Shown one piece after another: positions 43,701-51,410 of a DNA stretch of 64,000 nt. Position 1 is the first letter of the stretch, and each line of letters begins with the position of its first letter. The DNA lies in NCBI GenBank assembly GCA_900772095.1, contig CAAGQJ010000060.1:1-64000 (forward strand). Direction: 5' to 3'. A program made the translations under genes and the position numbers. This DNA is from Bacilli bacterium. Lineage in GTDB: Bacteria > Bacillota_I > Bacilli_A > RF39 > UBA660. The notes beneath the pieces are model-generated. The model was not told the origin of the DNA. It searched no databases and was given only the letters and a program-made list of their open reading frames with translations.

Positions 43701-44810
43701 TGTCCAAATGTTTTCATTCCTCTTATAGTCAACAATCTTTCCTTTCTTGTCATATATAGGTTTATCTGGGTCTTTACCTTGATTAATTACAGCCATTCTG
43801 TCTACATCATACCAGTTCTTCATATTGGCAAATAATGCTATATCAGAACCTATATCTGACCATGCTGTTGTCAATACTCCTTTCAGTGTATTACCAGTAA
43901 ACTTACCATCCTGTGCCTCTGCTATCCTATTCTGTATGTCTCTACCAAGATACTGCATGGCTACTCCTTCACCATACTTCTGTTTCAATGCTTGGTATTT
44001 AGCATAGTCCTTCAGCTTATTCTCATCATCATAGTCTTTCAACCAACTTGAATTTTTAAATCCTGAATAATATCCAGTACTCTTTGATGCTATCTTATCA
44101 AAGTCCTTCAACCAACTTCCAATACTCCTCTGCTTATTAGTATCTGCATCAAGCATATTGGCATACATAATGTCTGCATCACCTTGTATGTCTTTCTCTC
44201 TTCTTTTCTGTGACTCTGCATACAGCTTATCAAGTATCTCCTTATCTCTTTTAGCATAAGCATCATCTTGAAGCTTTGGAGACTGTGCAACAGCAGGTTT
44301 TGCCATCTGAAGTCCTGCTGCCAATCCAGGCTCCATTGCTGCAATCCTTGGATTCATACCCATCTGGTCAAAGGTATTCTGCATACCCTTAGCTTTCTTC
44401 ACATTTGCATTCCACATCTGTGCTCTCTTCTTACTACCAAGATACTCATCATTGTTCAACAAGTCATACATACCATCTGTATCAAGATATGTAGCTAATT
44501 CATTGAAATTACTATCATTACCATAAGCACCTTTAAAAGCTTTCCAAGTTAACTCTGCTTTAGTCTGCTCATTTCTAAGGTTAAAAGAATTTTCAGTTCC
44601 ATCATTATTTAAATTAAAAGCATCTAAACCAAAAGTATTAATATACTTCTGATTCATATATAAGATATTAGCTGCTTTATCTCTATTATTAAGGTTATGA
44701 TATTGGTCTAACACATTAGCATTAGCTTTCATAAAAGCATCACGCTCTTCAGGAGATAGACTGTCTAATCCCTTTAACCCTCTTAATCCTTTTATCTTTT
44801 CTATTGGCAT
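37752..44810 (-). CDS. Giant internal virion (cargo) protein, 2352 aa
   Basis: A 2352-residue protein in the place where crAss-like phages encode very large cargo proteins carried in the capsid and ejected with DNA. The N-terminal 450 residues are helical. A Gly/Ala-rich hydrophobic stretch lies near 470-520 (TTALTGGAGRLVGMGANAAM) and a second near 700-740. Long coiled coils follow, including a Lys/Glu-rich one around residues 1370-1410. A strand-rich region (about 1440-2050) contains DKDGD at 1979-1983. The C-terminus has another Lys/Glu-rich linker and a small end domain (MNILKLIKGKWKDAPSVP). No catalytic domain is certain. It has its own promoter and terminator. Confidence 0.75.
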   Translation of the reverse strand: MPIEKIKGLRGLKGLDSLSPEERDAFMKANANVLDQYHNLNNRDKAANILYMNQKYINTFGLDAFNLNNDGTENSFNLRNEQTKAELTWKAFKGAYGNDSNFNELATYLDTDGMYDLLNNDEYLGSKKRAQMWNANVKKAKGMQNTFDQMGMNPRIAAMEPGLAAGLQMAKPAVAQSPKLQDDAYAKRDKEILDKLYAESQKRREKDIQGDADIMYANMLDADTNKQRSIGSWLKDFDKIASKSTGYYSGFKNSSWLKDYDDENKLKDYAKYQALKQKYGEGVAMQYLGRDIQNRIAEAQDGKFTGNTLKGVLTTAWSDIGSDIALFANMKNWYDVDRMAVINQGKDPDKPIYDKKGKIVDYKRNENIWTNPAYWNNVYKYNTFSPTEIKAIEERGGISTDVNVREYGYTPDFFSWDTVQEGFKQSGHFVEPLLTTALTGGAGRLVGMGANAAMEGVGLSAKAMQTANKAGRVLNDVLVGATTGLSGSQLEAMGTFEEQMETAKQKIREQINSELHDYQRSIDYNSKDSKAALDYYYKQLKVKDNRRVASGSREGMTQLPMSDETLKAQAKQMYTNQLLGAKQKELEELHKKDEMEAARAATKAYMTNFAMDYVKNIPLTTAVQKFLIAKGSMRGAFDNTIDKNIIADIEKGGVKRAVKGDKEIRFSSGKGLAKEIGKQFAGGFADEYLDGINASFAGGVGSNVFDNYMKRNYDPEAYDSTVDSFAGNFLAGLSEGIEGITDRQNLYEGFIGMVSPMTTVAPNMNAVFHPKDTWNAVLNKKDAYGNKINFAERASSVMMNPLLNTIAEARQKDRRIDNTVEAINRVVAANKGKLDSAAKTISVLNNFNTPVNGNNPMNILDYKDNKLLNAFTLIKSLNELEDMGGTKSKLYEDTMHTIQGLADGTLSEEEMSNEVDKFIADPDNKSILDGNEDSKKVAAERLQKNAKYFMDMKKKVDEIQQMFANSPSMKNVDPRVAATLVYNTVAKDDYKNRLESILNELGTGSADTESTYTPNYAMRYDTKNSIKKAVAARKKEVVKADKEIEELSASNGYARTKIQQLEKQLENTTKEGERITIKEDIKKYKELIDSQNFQIQTLRESKDRLLGEKEDISKIGEGEDSKTSFTVNDILNADVRDMAYILDHKNKENFSKKKQAVIDKAIARLKQKDPEALRKINDAGILASRIDDMETVYNKISNNDKLASTYFDAAEQSRGMAAWGESIQREIKKKYKDISDAYQNREENPEAFRDKVLEANSEIVEAYMNDYPKQAEAIKPYYDMLKFNDDVAAILKHSALETGEKMIIASTIISNQKKSNNVEEVQAKLESIVDDLELSENFRNQIDGLLSKVAQMSYQRDATIIENRKQRKKREAEEAKKKEEEKKKVDEAAKNAAEKKVAEEKEKQEDIDKIPGKNDTLNSTEDVDLFIGEEPSEEPQKDKTDNEKSVTVQNTAMQDATTPMTQNVKTILGDGSGDMSVTAGEMWYGTGDNAKKGKFTVTKMEGEISFDTDDKHDVLSIASDEYEVTPETGEHEENAMFEASSIKKKDDDWYFVGNFAGTNKTTEVKAKKSFDIEKAIERQQKARETELTAKGVYIGNVNIVDNGDSVQGVSASIDEQINDIDSNGKEVHVSETNIDADELNGVGEHNIEANVTTLSGNAMSRYEPNPLEQDGILVNKKGKDNRKQMDEYYAWMDATGIKLQNIIDQELGKILRRNPNAKVKFMSVRPESNATNDNVMQKHLMLVLDYDNSINKGITAIHNDKNGGVIESNGKKYLVIGVAGFAKKNFAQKSLYDVLTNPISPTYKNSTGEPLGLMIKPRKEFFDTHSNERFYVNESLSTEIVPYSLIPGYIVKQGLNDNNIEFRSVKELLADKERNPMGYDMQSVAWGIQELTKFLTVGTSVDNVMVPRNTIRNAGSAFVFIPAGNGKLIPSYLKVLKYNEMRDGALKDRVNRLLQDVVSPDYVKRYQAVMDLCNIFYFDKDGDNILLKKTKAEVSLVHDGKVQKTFTLDSNFDRMEFMKAIEDMNPRVNITARVLQSQKLLKEYDEAGALMTDIAMFSTAGSSYSIYGLDGEGNMLKPKQIVNETPKAVKNSDFKNENKSQVIYKHQYYTRREDDGMYYLNGEPITDEKMIKQLDYNKMIIDNQLSPIKNEGVWEYFILKEGEHPEAIKVNRNTKEVKNVSEEKATEIIKEIKEKEAKKQREAEAQKQLKVMNLQDVDMNFTDDSKSMKLVINPETGEMVAVNTIDETSTTKEEKKTEEKTEEVKKESEEKNKGKRIPVAKSASSTQTFAELYGKKAYRMNILKLIKGKWKDAPSVPAQLEKFLRDKDIEVDSIGTSKDDIEAWMKTIEDCR

Positions 44811-44835
44811 ATTCTCTTTATTTTAGTTCTATCTG

Positions 44836-44865
44836 CAAATTTAATAAACTACTTAGATGCCTCAA
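44836..44865 (-). promoter_or_regulatory. Strong Bacteroidetes-type promoter for the 2352-residue gene
   Basis: On the - strand, TTG (complement of 44863-44865) is followed by a 19-base spacer and TAAATTTG (complement of 44836-44843), an excellent match to the TTG-N19-21-TAnnTTTG consensus. The ATG is 26 bases further on. Confidence 0.75.
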
Positions 44866-44930
44866 CACTATTTAGCACTTCCATTATCTTAGCTTATTGA
44901 CTTACTAAGACCTCATTTTCTAATAAATAC

Positions 44931-44970
44931 AAAGGCTTAGGTAGGCATAAAGAGGCATAGTAAGGCTTAA
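44931..44970 (+). repeat. Decamer repeat array 11
   Basis: Units GGCTTA, GGCATA, GGCATA and GGCTTA at about 10-bp steps in + orientation, located between the terminator of the 1318-residue gene and the promoter of the 2352-residue gene (both - strand). Confidence 0.87.
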
Positions 44971-44989
44971 AAATTAAAATCAATTCTAC

Positions 44990-45031
44990 CAAAAACAAAA
45001 AAAAGAGTAGTACCTCTAAAGTACTACTCTT
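44990..45031 (-). terminator. Intrinsic terminator after the 1318-residue gene
   Basis: Perfect 11-bp stem (AAGAGTAGTAC at 45003-45013 with its complement at 45021-45031), 7-base loop, followed on the - strand by a long T-rich tract. It lies directly after the stop codon at 45039. Confidence 0.9.
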
Positions 45032-45038
45032 CAATGTA

Positions 45039-48000
45039 TTAATTATTACTTGGAGAATAATCAAACACTTTAAACAGTGAGTCATCTTCATCCATAGTCA
45101 CCAGTCTTTCCCAGTCTTTATAAAAAGGTAAATCATATTTCACAACATTCCTCCAATATCTGTTTTCTCCCTTATGTCTACCTGATTGAATTTCTTCAAA
45201 CAAGTCACCATTAGTAAGTCCATATATAACATATAACAGAGAATTAAGAGTATTAACACTTGCAATAGGAGATTGTACCATAGTTATAATACTATTAGGC
45301 ATCTTTATACCAGGCATTGATGCTTCTGTTTCTGTAAGCATACGCTTGGTCTGATAAATCCACCATCTTCTGAACCATTCCTTCTTATGATCATCTTCTT
45401 CACCAAGAACAAAGCTAAGTCCAAGAAGACTAATCCATACTAATATTTCTGCTCTTGCTCTCTTGACATTATATCTCTGCATCTCACTAAGATTGTTCCA
45501 CTGAGTCTGGGCTTTTGTCATCATCAACCAACAATCTTTCATGAACATTAACATAGCATCCTTTTTATGTCCTGACTTCCAAGTGTCCTTGGTATCATCA
45601 TTGAACAAACCTTTCCAAACACTCACCCAATAACCTTCTCTCCATTCTCCAAGAGTAAAATCAAAATGCCTGCCTCTATATCTTCTGCTATAATGACCTA
45701 CCATCCATTGACGGAAATTCATTACAAGTCTTCCCATACAGTATTGATGTATAAGTCCCTTATCCTCTGCATTCATAGCTCCGTGCATAGACTGATTGGC
45801 ATACATAATCTTACCTCTTATCTTATCAAGATAAACCTTAGTAATAGCATTTCCATCAAGGTCTGTAACACTTTCCTTTATAATAAGTTCTGCATTATCA
45901 TCTTTCTTTTCTGTAACATCAAAGGCTTCATACAGACTAATTTCCTTACCATTTAGTTTTACTTTCTCATGTCTTAGTATTGCATACATAGGAAGCATGT
46001 GAATGAAATACTCACCTACACCATAACCAGCATAGCTAAAATCCTTTGAGATAAAGTGTCTGAGGAAACTGTTATAATATCTCTTGTTAGAAGCTTTTTC
46101 AAAATTCTCCTGCATAGGGTCAAACATCTTCTGCAACAATGTTCCTTTAGAACTGGTGTTGTTAGACAGATACTCAGACATATCACCCTTGACACCAGTA
46201 TCACCAAACAACTTGGTAAAAGCCCATACCATATCCTTATAGCCAAAGAACTCATTACTTCCTGCATCAATGAATATCTGTATTATACCAGCAGTACCAT
46301 TGGCAACCATACCAGGCAAGTTAGTAGCCAGTCCTCTGAATGAGGTGTATTTGATAACTGAATCACAGAACTTAGTAAATACCTTGTTCTCATTAGGATT
46401 TCTTTTTACACCATATATATGTTGGTCAATGAAACCATGAAGTACAGCACCTACATTATTTGTTTTACCAAAGTTATAGACATCCTTGATTACCTTGTTG
46501 AATCTACTATCAGAAATTTCCACCATTGACTTAGGAGTTGCAGGGTCTTTATGGTCAGCAAAGTCAGCCATAATATACATCATATCTTCTATCTCAGACA
46601 TAGCAGCATAGTTAATAGCAGAACTTGCAAGATGAATTATACCAGAAGAGAAGTCACGTAGTAACTCTCCATCTTCTACTTGATTCTGAAAGAATATAGG
46701 AATTCTTCTTTTAGGAGTATTATCATAATCACCTTCTACAAGTGTAGTCTTTTCACCATCCACTACAGCATTATCAATGAAATTAGTGTCATCTTCCCTT
46801 ATGACAAACGGGTCTTTGAGCTTATTAAGGATAGCCTTACCAATACCTTTTGTATTAAAAGACTTACCAGCCTTAAGAAAAGCATCCATTGATGTTCTTC
46901 TTATCTGAGGAGGATAATAGTAATTCTGTGCATGTACAGGGTAGTTGGATTCAAGCTCTCCCTTAATCTGCATGATGGTATCATAGTATTCCTTCTGAGC
47001 AGGTGCCCAGTCTTTCTGAAAGTCCTCAGCTTTTCTATAATTCTCATTAGGAACCCTTTCTTTTCTACCATTCTCCTTATCTACAAGTCTGTCTTCAGTA
47101 TTCTCATATATCCAATTATTCATTGCTTGCTCCAAGTCAAATCCTCTGAGACCATTTCTTTTCAATCGTTTTTTCTCATCTTCTTTGGCAGCATCAAATT
47201 TTTCCCAATTAATATCACTAATGATATGTTTTTCATCCTCATACATAAACTCAGAATTGAAACCTGCTTTCTTGAGTCTTTCATTAGCAATATTTATTCT
47301 TGCTTCTACATCTTCCATTGCTTGGTCTCTCATAATCTCTTGATTACGCATTACAGTACCTGCAACATTGATGAGTAAGTTTTTAGCAGTTCCTACACTA
47401 TTCAGCCATCTGTCTGTCCAACCAACACTTTGTAGAGATTTCTCAAGCATATCATTAAGCTCAGAGTCAGAGATTTTACCCTTGGACATTAGCTTTGCCA
47501 TATCATATATATTCTGTTTGGTCAGCTTCTTTATAACTCCTTCCTTATTTTCAAAGTATGTCTTCAGTTTCTGAGCAATTTCTTTTATAGTATCAATGTC
47601 TTCTTGATTTTCTATATCATTAAGATCCATGTTGTCCAAGGCAAGCATTGATACAATATGCCTATACTGATTCTCAATATCCTTATATTGCTTCAATACA
47701 TGTGCTTTATTCATAATGACTTCCATATTATCACCAGTAAGAGAGACATTCTTTATTTCTTCCTCTATACTTTCTATATCATTTGTAGCAAGTTTGAGGA
47801 AGTCAACAATACTCTTATAATGCTTCTTTTCAGCCAGTTCTTTTTGTAGCTTGTTATAAAGTCTTTTCAATTCCTTGCCTTCCTCTGTCACTCCTTTTTC
47901 CTTATGCAAGGCAGTCATTTTTCTTTTAAGCTGTGTTATAATCTCAGAATAAGCCTGACTTACATTGTCTATATCATCATTGATTCTTCTTGTTTCTCCT

Positions 48001-48995
48001 TTGAATATATGAAACTTTTTATTCAACTTATCAATCTCTTCTTTCCATTCTACTTCAGGACTGTTAACCTCAATACTAAATGTTGTCTGGTTTATCTGGT
48101 CTATCAATGCTTCAACATCTATACCATGTAATTTCTTAGCATGACTTATTGCCATAGCAAGAAGGTGACGTTGTGAGTTGTCAAGTTCTATAACTTTATG
48201 ATTGAAATCATCAATAGCTTGAGCAGCATTTTCTATAGAACCAAACTTATCTATAAGTCTTTGTACTTCCTTAGAATCTTTATCTATAGTAAACAATATC
48301 AAGGCATCTTTTCTATAGATATTATTTATATCTATCTTTGAAATATTTCTAAGCTGCTTTCCCAAATCAAGGTTATAAGCAGAGAAGGTACCTTTCAGTT
48401 CTTCAGGCATAGAAGTAATATCAATACCATTAGCATTGAATACTTGTTTATATATCTCCCAAGCCTTCAATTTTTCTCTTGTTGATACTGGTACATCTAT
48501 AGTTCCAGCATCTTTTGCATATACCTTTATATTATATACAATATTATCAGAAGTAGTATGTTGTTCTACTCCTGCAACAAGACCAGTATGACTGTTATTG
48601 AAGTCATTTACTTTATTAAGAACTTCTTCTGCATCTGTATAGTCAACTCTTTTTCCACCAATACTATCTACAGCACCAAGCCTATATTCCTCTACATCAA
48701 AGTTGTTTATTTCCTCCATCTGTTTTTCCACACCAAGATAGTCTACCACATCTTTTGCGGGAAATTCCCCTTGACTGTTTATATGATACTTTGGAGAGCC
48801 ATCTGCATTCTTTACAGCTTCCATCTTCTCCTTAGCATTGGATTTAGTATATATTACATATATTCCAATAGCCTGTTCCCTTGTATAACGAAACTCCTTC
48901 TTTTTATCCATCAAGTCCAAAAACATTCTTGACCTGTCACCATTAGGAGCATTGGGAACAAATATGCAATTAACTCCACTCTTACTTTCTTTCAT
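45039..48995 (-). CDS. Giant internal virion (cargo) protein, 1318 aa
   Basis: A 1318-residue protein. The N-terminal 300 residues are mixed; residues about 320-480 are long coiled coils (RRINDDIDNVSQAYSEIITQ, LKRLYNKLQKELAEKKHYK). A central helical region contains several predicted hydrophobic segments. The Trp/Tyr/Arg-rich C-terminal third (VMNFRQWMVGHYSRRYRGRH, KEWFRRWWIYQTKRMLTE) includes a strongly hydrophobic helix (ILVWISLLGLSFVLG). The mix of coiled coils and membrane-compatible helices fits a protein ejected into the cell envelope. It follows the 281-residue gene by 30 bases. The function is inferred from size and position. Confidence 0.7.
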   Translation of the reverse strand: MKESKSGVNCIFVPNAPNGDRSRMFLDLMDKKKEFRYTREQAIGIYVIYTKSNAKEKMEAVKNADGSPKYHINSQGEFPAKDVVDYLGVEKQMEEINNFDVEEYRLGAVDSIGGKRVDYTDAEEVLNKVNDFNNSHTGLVAGVEQHTTSDNIVYNIKVYAKDAGTIDVPVSTREKLKAWEIYKQVFNANGIDITSMPEELKGTFSAYNLDLGKQLRNISKIDINNIYRKDALILFTIDKDSKEVQRLIDKFGSIENAAQAIDDFNHKVIELDNSQRHLLAMAISHAKKLHGIDVEALIDQINQTTFSIEVNSPEVEWKEEIDKLNKKFHIFKGETRRINDDIDNVSQAYSEIITQLKRKMTALHKEKGVTEEGKELKRLYNKLQKELAEKKHYKSIVDFLKLATNDIESIEEEIKNVSLTGDNMEVIMNKAHVLKQYKDIENQYRHIVSMLALDNMDLNDIENQEDIDTIKEIAQKLKTYFENKEGVIKKLTKQNIYDMAKLMSKGKISDSELNDMLEKSLQSVGWTDRWLNSVGTAKNLLINVAGTVMRNQEIMRDQAMEDVEARINIANERLKKAGFNSEFMYEDEKHIISDINWEKFDAAKEDEKKRLKRNGLRGFDLEQAMNNWIYENTEDRLVDKENGRKERVPNENYRKAEDFQKDWAPAQKEYYDTIMQIKGELESNYPVHAQNYYYPPQIRRTSMDAFLKAGKSFNTKGIGKAILNKLKDPFVIREDDTNFIDNAVVDGEKTTLVEGDYDNTPKRRIPIFFQNQVEDGELLRDFSSGIIHLASSAINYAAMSEIEDMMYIMADFADHKDPATPKSMVEISDSRFNKVIKDVYNFGKTNNVGAVLHGFIDQHIYGVKRNPNENKVFTKFCDSVIKYTSFRGLATNLPGMVANGTAGIIQIFIDAGSNEFFGYKDMVWAFTKLFGDTGVKGDMSEYLSNNTSSKGTLLQKMFDPMQENFEKASNKRYYNSFLRHFISKDFSYAGYGVGEYFIHMLPMYAILRHEKVKLNGKEISLYEAFDVTEKKDDNAELIIKESVTDLDGNAITKVYLDKIRGKIMYANQSMHGAMNAEDKGLIHQYCMGRLVMNFRQWMVGHYSRRYRGRHFDFTLGEWREGYWVSVWKGLFNDDTKDTWKSGHKKDAMLMFMKDCWLMMTKAQTQWNNLSEMQRYNVKRARAEILVWISLLGLSFVLGEEDDHKKEWFRRWWIYQTKRMLTETEASMPGIKMPNSIITMVQSPIASVNTLNSLLYVIYGLTNGDLFEEIQSGRHKGENRYWRNVVKYDLPFYKDWERLVTMDEDDSLFKVFDYSPSNN

Positions 48996-49025
48996 TGTAA
49001 TAAAAATTAAGTTATCTATATATTG

Positions 49026-49871
49026 TTATTCATAAGCTGACATATCCAGCAGAACTTCAAGCTTAGAAGCTACCTCTGTCATCATATCCTGTATAATGTC
49101 CAAATCAGGAATCCTATCTTCATGTCCCTTTCTCCATGTTACTGTAAGTATTCCAAGGTCTTCATTCTTTGAAGTCTTCATAGCTCTCATACCAAGGGCA
49201 GTACAATTAGTTTCTTTAAGGATGTGTGCATAGCCAGAATCAATCTCTGCCACTTCATCCATAGATGTGAACCATTTGAACTTAGTCTTCAGTATGTGTC
49301 CTATGATTGGGAATATATTAGTAGGAATACATTGAAAGTCCTTGTAATTAAAAGTAATTCCCTCAGCAGTATTGATAGAAGGGAAACTCTCATCATAGAA
49401 CCTCTTATGATAACCTCCAATATATTTCTCTGTATTGTGCATCAGCTCAATAGTCACCACATCACAGTTGAGTGACTTTCTGAGATGGTCAGTAAGAGCA
49501 TTGGCTTCTTCTTCTATTCTTGAAGTTTGTGCATAGCATTCTTTATCTTTGAGTTTCTCTTGCTTTTTCTGTTGCTGTATAGCAATTGACACAGCTGCCA
49601 TAATCCTTCTTTGTGCATATATGGAGTATACAATCATAGCAAGACCTACAACTACAGCAATAGAGATGGGATTAGGTTTCATAGCTATAGTGACAACCCA
49701 GTCATAAAGGTCATCGCGTAAGAACAGCTTACCAAAGAAAAGAGCACCAAGGGTGCAGAGAATGATTTTAAAAAACACAGTCACAGAATGGTCATTGACA
49801 TCATTCAATTTGCTGAATCCTCCTAAGAAATTAGCAAAGGACTGTATGAGTGTGGAAATTTTGTCTAACAT
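49026..49871 (-). CDS. Membrane protein with C-terminal GAF-like domain
   Basis: A 281-residue protein with two transmembrane helices (about residues 33-51, IILCTLGALFFGKLFL, and 69-87, ISIAVVVGLAMIVYSIYAQ). A coiled-coil linker with a Gln/Lys-rich patch (IQQQKKQEKLKDKE) follows. The C-terminal domain (about 120-275) has GAF/PAS-like order: a helix, strands around DVVTIELMHN, a loop, then CTALGMRAMKTSKNEDLGIL and TVTWRKGHED, ending in a long helix. A GAF fold is inferred from this pattern. It is the first gene of the unit leading into the cargo gene and lies back to back with the + strand island. Confidence 0.62.
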   Translation of the reverse strand: MLDKISTLIQSFANFLGGFSKLNDVNDHSVTVFFKIILCTLGALFFGKLFLRDDLYDWVVTIAMKPNPISIAVVVGLAMIVYSIYAQRRIMAAVSIAIQQQKKQEKLKDKECYAQTSRIEEEANALTDHLRKSLNCDVVTIELMHNTEKYIGGYHKRFYDESFPSINTAEGITFNYKDFQCIPTNIFPIIGHILKTKFKWFTSMDEVAEIDSGYAHILKETNCTALGMRAMKTSKNEDLGILTVTWRKGHEDRIPDLDIIQDMMTEVASKLEVLLDMSAYE

Positions 49872-49903
49872 TATATTATTTATTAATCAATTTTCTATAT
49901 GTA

Positions 49904-49911
49904 CAAAGGTA
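49904..49911 (-). promoter_or_regulatory. Bacteroidetes-type -7 element (TACCTTTG) for the GAF-like membrane protein unit
   Basis: The complement of 49904-49911 reads TACCTTTG, an exact TAnnTTTG match, 33 bases upstream of the ATG at 49871. No good -33 element is visible. It is likely to drive 49871 down to the terminator at 45031-44990. Confidence 0.55.
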
Positions 49912-49981
49912 GACATTAAGGATTAGTGTAAGAACAGCTTAAGTAAAACACTTAAAAAGTATATGTTTTTTAGTAGATACT

Positions 49982-50782
49982 ATGCAACAAATTAAATTAT
50001 CTTACGTTATACTAATAAAACTCAGTAGCATGCAATATTCATTATATGACTTATACAAGAACTGTTCATTAGATCTCTATGATATAAGGAAGCATTTTCT
50101 TGACAGATTCTATTATCAAGACCATAGTAGAAATAAAGCAAGAGATGTAATGAGGATTGTTGTGTCTTCTTCAAAAATAGAGAAGCTTCTTAAAACATCT
50201 ATAACCAAGAACACAGTTCCTAACTATATAGATTTTCTTTCTGTTATATGCAGTATGTGGAGATTTATGTTTAGGTCAAATGACACACAGATATTGGCTT
50301 CAATATGTGCAGCATTAAGATGGGATATAGAAGTTAACTCAAAACTGAATCTTCTCACTCAAGAAGAATTGAAGTCAGAGGTTATTAAGATATTTAAGAA
50401 ATATAATGTCTATAAGGAAATGACCGAAGAAGAGTTTAAGTCTGTCTCTTCTTATAGAGATTTCAATATTGCCTCTGACTCCAAGAAAAATAACAGGCAT
50501 TCTTCAAACATATGGAGTTTGGTAGCTTTTATAAAAGAGTATGGTCCAAGGATGCAGGTGGGAGAGTTTACTAATCATGAGACTGGTGAAATATTCAAGA
50601 GTTGTGTATTCACACAAGAAGATGGAACTAAGACCTTTGTAGCATTCTCTTCAAAATTAGGTGTGCTTACTGAAAGAGAGATAGCAGATATGAAAGAAGA
50701 CTTAGCTGTTATCAAATCAAAGGCAGGACATTACAGTCTTATAAAAGGAAGAAGAAAGGCTTGGAAGGATGTGGATATATAA
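49982..50782 (+). CDS. Island protein 1: helical domain plus shared WSL-EYG domain
   Basis: A 266-residue protein; an ATG at 50030 (MQYSLYDLYKN) is an equally good start. The N-terminal half is helical. Its segment FLSVICSMWRFMFRSND followed by an ALRWDIEV-type helix resembles the two helical repeats of island protein 3. Residues 176-258 are the shared C-terminal domain: WSLVAFIKEYG, then FTNHETGEIFKSCVF, TKTFVAFSSKLGVLTEREI and a GHYSL strand. This domain is also in island proteins 2 and 3. Function unknown. First gene of a four-gene + strand island between - strand virion genes. Confidence 0.7.
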   Translation: MQQIKLSYVILIKLSSMQYSLYDLYKNCSLDLYDIRKHFLDRFYYQDHSRNKARDVMRIVVSSSKIEKLLKTSITKNTVPNYIDFLSVICSMWRFMFRSNDTQILASICAALRWDIEVNSKLNLLTQEELKSEVIKIFKKYNVYKEMTEEEFKSVSSYRDFNIASDSKKNNRHSSNIWSLVAFIKEYGPRMQVGEFTNHETGEIFKSCVFTQEDGTKTFVAFSSKLGVLTEREIADMKEDLAVIKSKAGHYSLIKGRRKAWKDVDI

Positions 50783-50823
50783 AAATAACTCCTAATCATA
50801 TATAACAACTCCAATAAAATGTT

Positions 50824-50831
50824 TACCTTTG
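50824..50831 (+). promoter_or_regulatory. Bacteroidetes-type -7 element (TACCTTTG) inside the + strand island
   Basis: TACCTTTG matches TAnnTTTG exactly, 43 bases upstream of the ATG of island protein 2. It indicates that the island can be transcribed by the host polymerase from inside the phage genome. Confidence 0.6.
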
Positions 50832-50873
50832 CATTATAAACATTTCAATCACAACTAAAAACAAATAACAATC

Positions 50874-51323
50874 ATGGAACTATTAATTATCATTACTATC
50901 ATTGCAGCAATAGTAATATATTGCTTGTTAAAACCAAGTAACAAAACACCTACCCCATCCATAGAAGAACCTACAAAACCTACCCCACCTACCAAACCTA
51001 CAACACCTCCAAACAACAAGAAAAAATTAGTAGGTCCTTTTAGTAGAACTTGGACTCTTACTGAGTTCTCAAGGGAGTTTGGTCCTATGCAGTATAGTAA
51101 TAATCAAATCAATTCTGATACTAAAGAAGTTTTTACTTCCTGTAGATTCATTAAAAATGATAATATAACCTATGTCAATTTTCACAAGTCTTTAGGAGTT
51201 CTTATTAAGGATGAAATCATGCAGAAGAAAGATGACCTTATGGTTGGTTTAAATATGAATGGTAAATATGTATTTTATATTGGGAATGCAGGAAGTTTAG
51301 ACGATGTTAATTTAGGACTTTAA
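50874..51323 (+). CDS. Island protein 2: membrane anchor, Pro/Thr linker and WSL-EYG domain
   Basis: A 149-residue protein with an N-terminal transmembrane anchor (residues 3-19, LLIIITIIAAIVIYCLL). A Pro/Thr/Lys-rich linker (residues 21-50, TPTPSIEEPTKPTPPTKP) follows, then the shared domain at 54-136: TWTLTEFSREFG, then INSDTKEVFTSCRF, ITYVNFHKSLGVLIKDEI and GKYVFYIG. It is the simplest form of the domain, held at the membrane with no partner domain. Function unknown. Confidence 0.7.
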   Translation: MELLIIITIIAAIVIYCLLKPSNKTPTPSIEEPTKPTPPTKPTTPPNNKKKLVGPFSRTWTLTEFSREFGPMQYSNNQINSDTKEVFTSCRFIKNDNITYVNFHKSLGVLIKDEIMQKKDDLMVGLNMNGKYVFYIGNAGSLDDVNLGL

Positions 51324-51410
51324 ATATAAAGTAGACAAATCAAGAAATCTTTAGTGGTAGAGTTATAATATAACACCATAATCAAAACCATCTTTTACTG
51401 TTAATACAAT

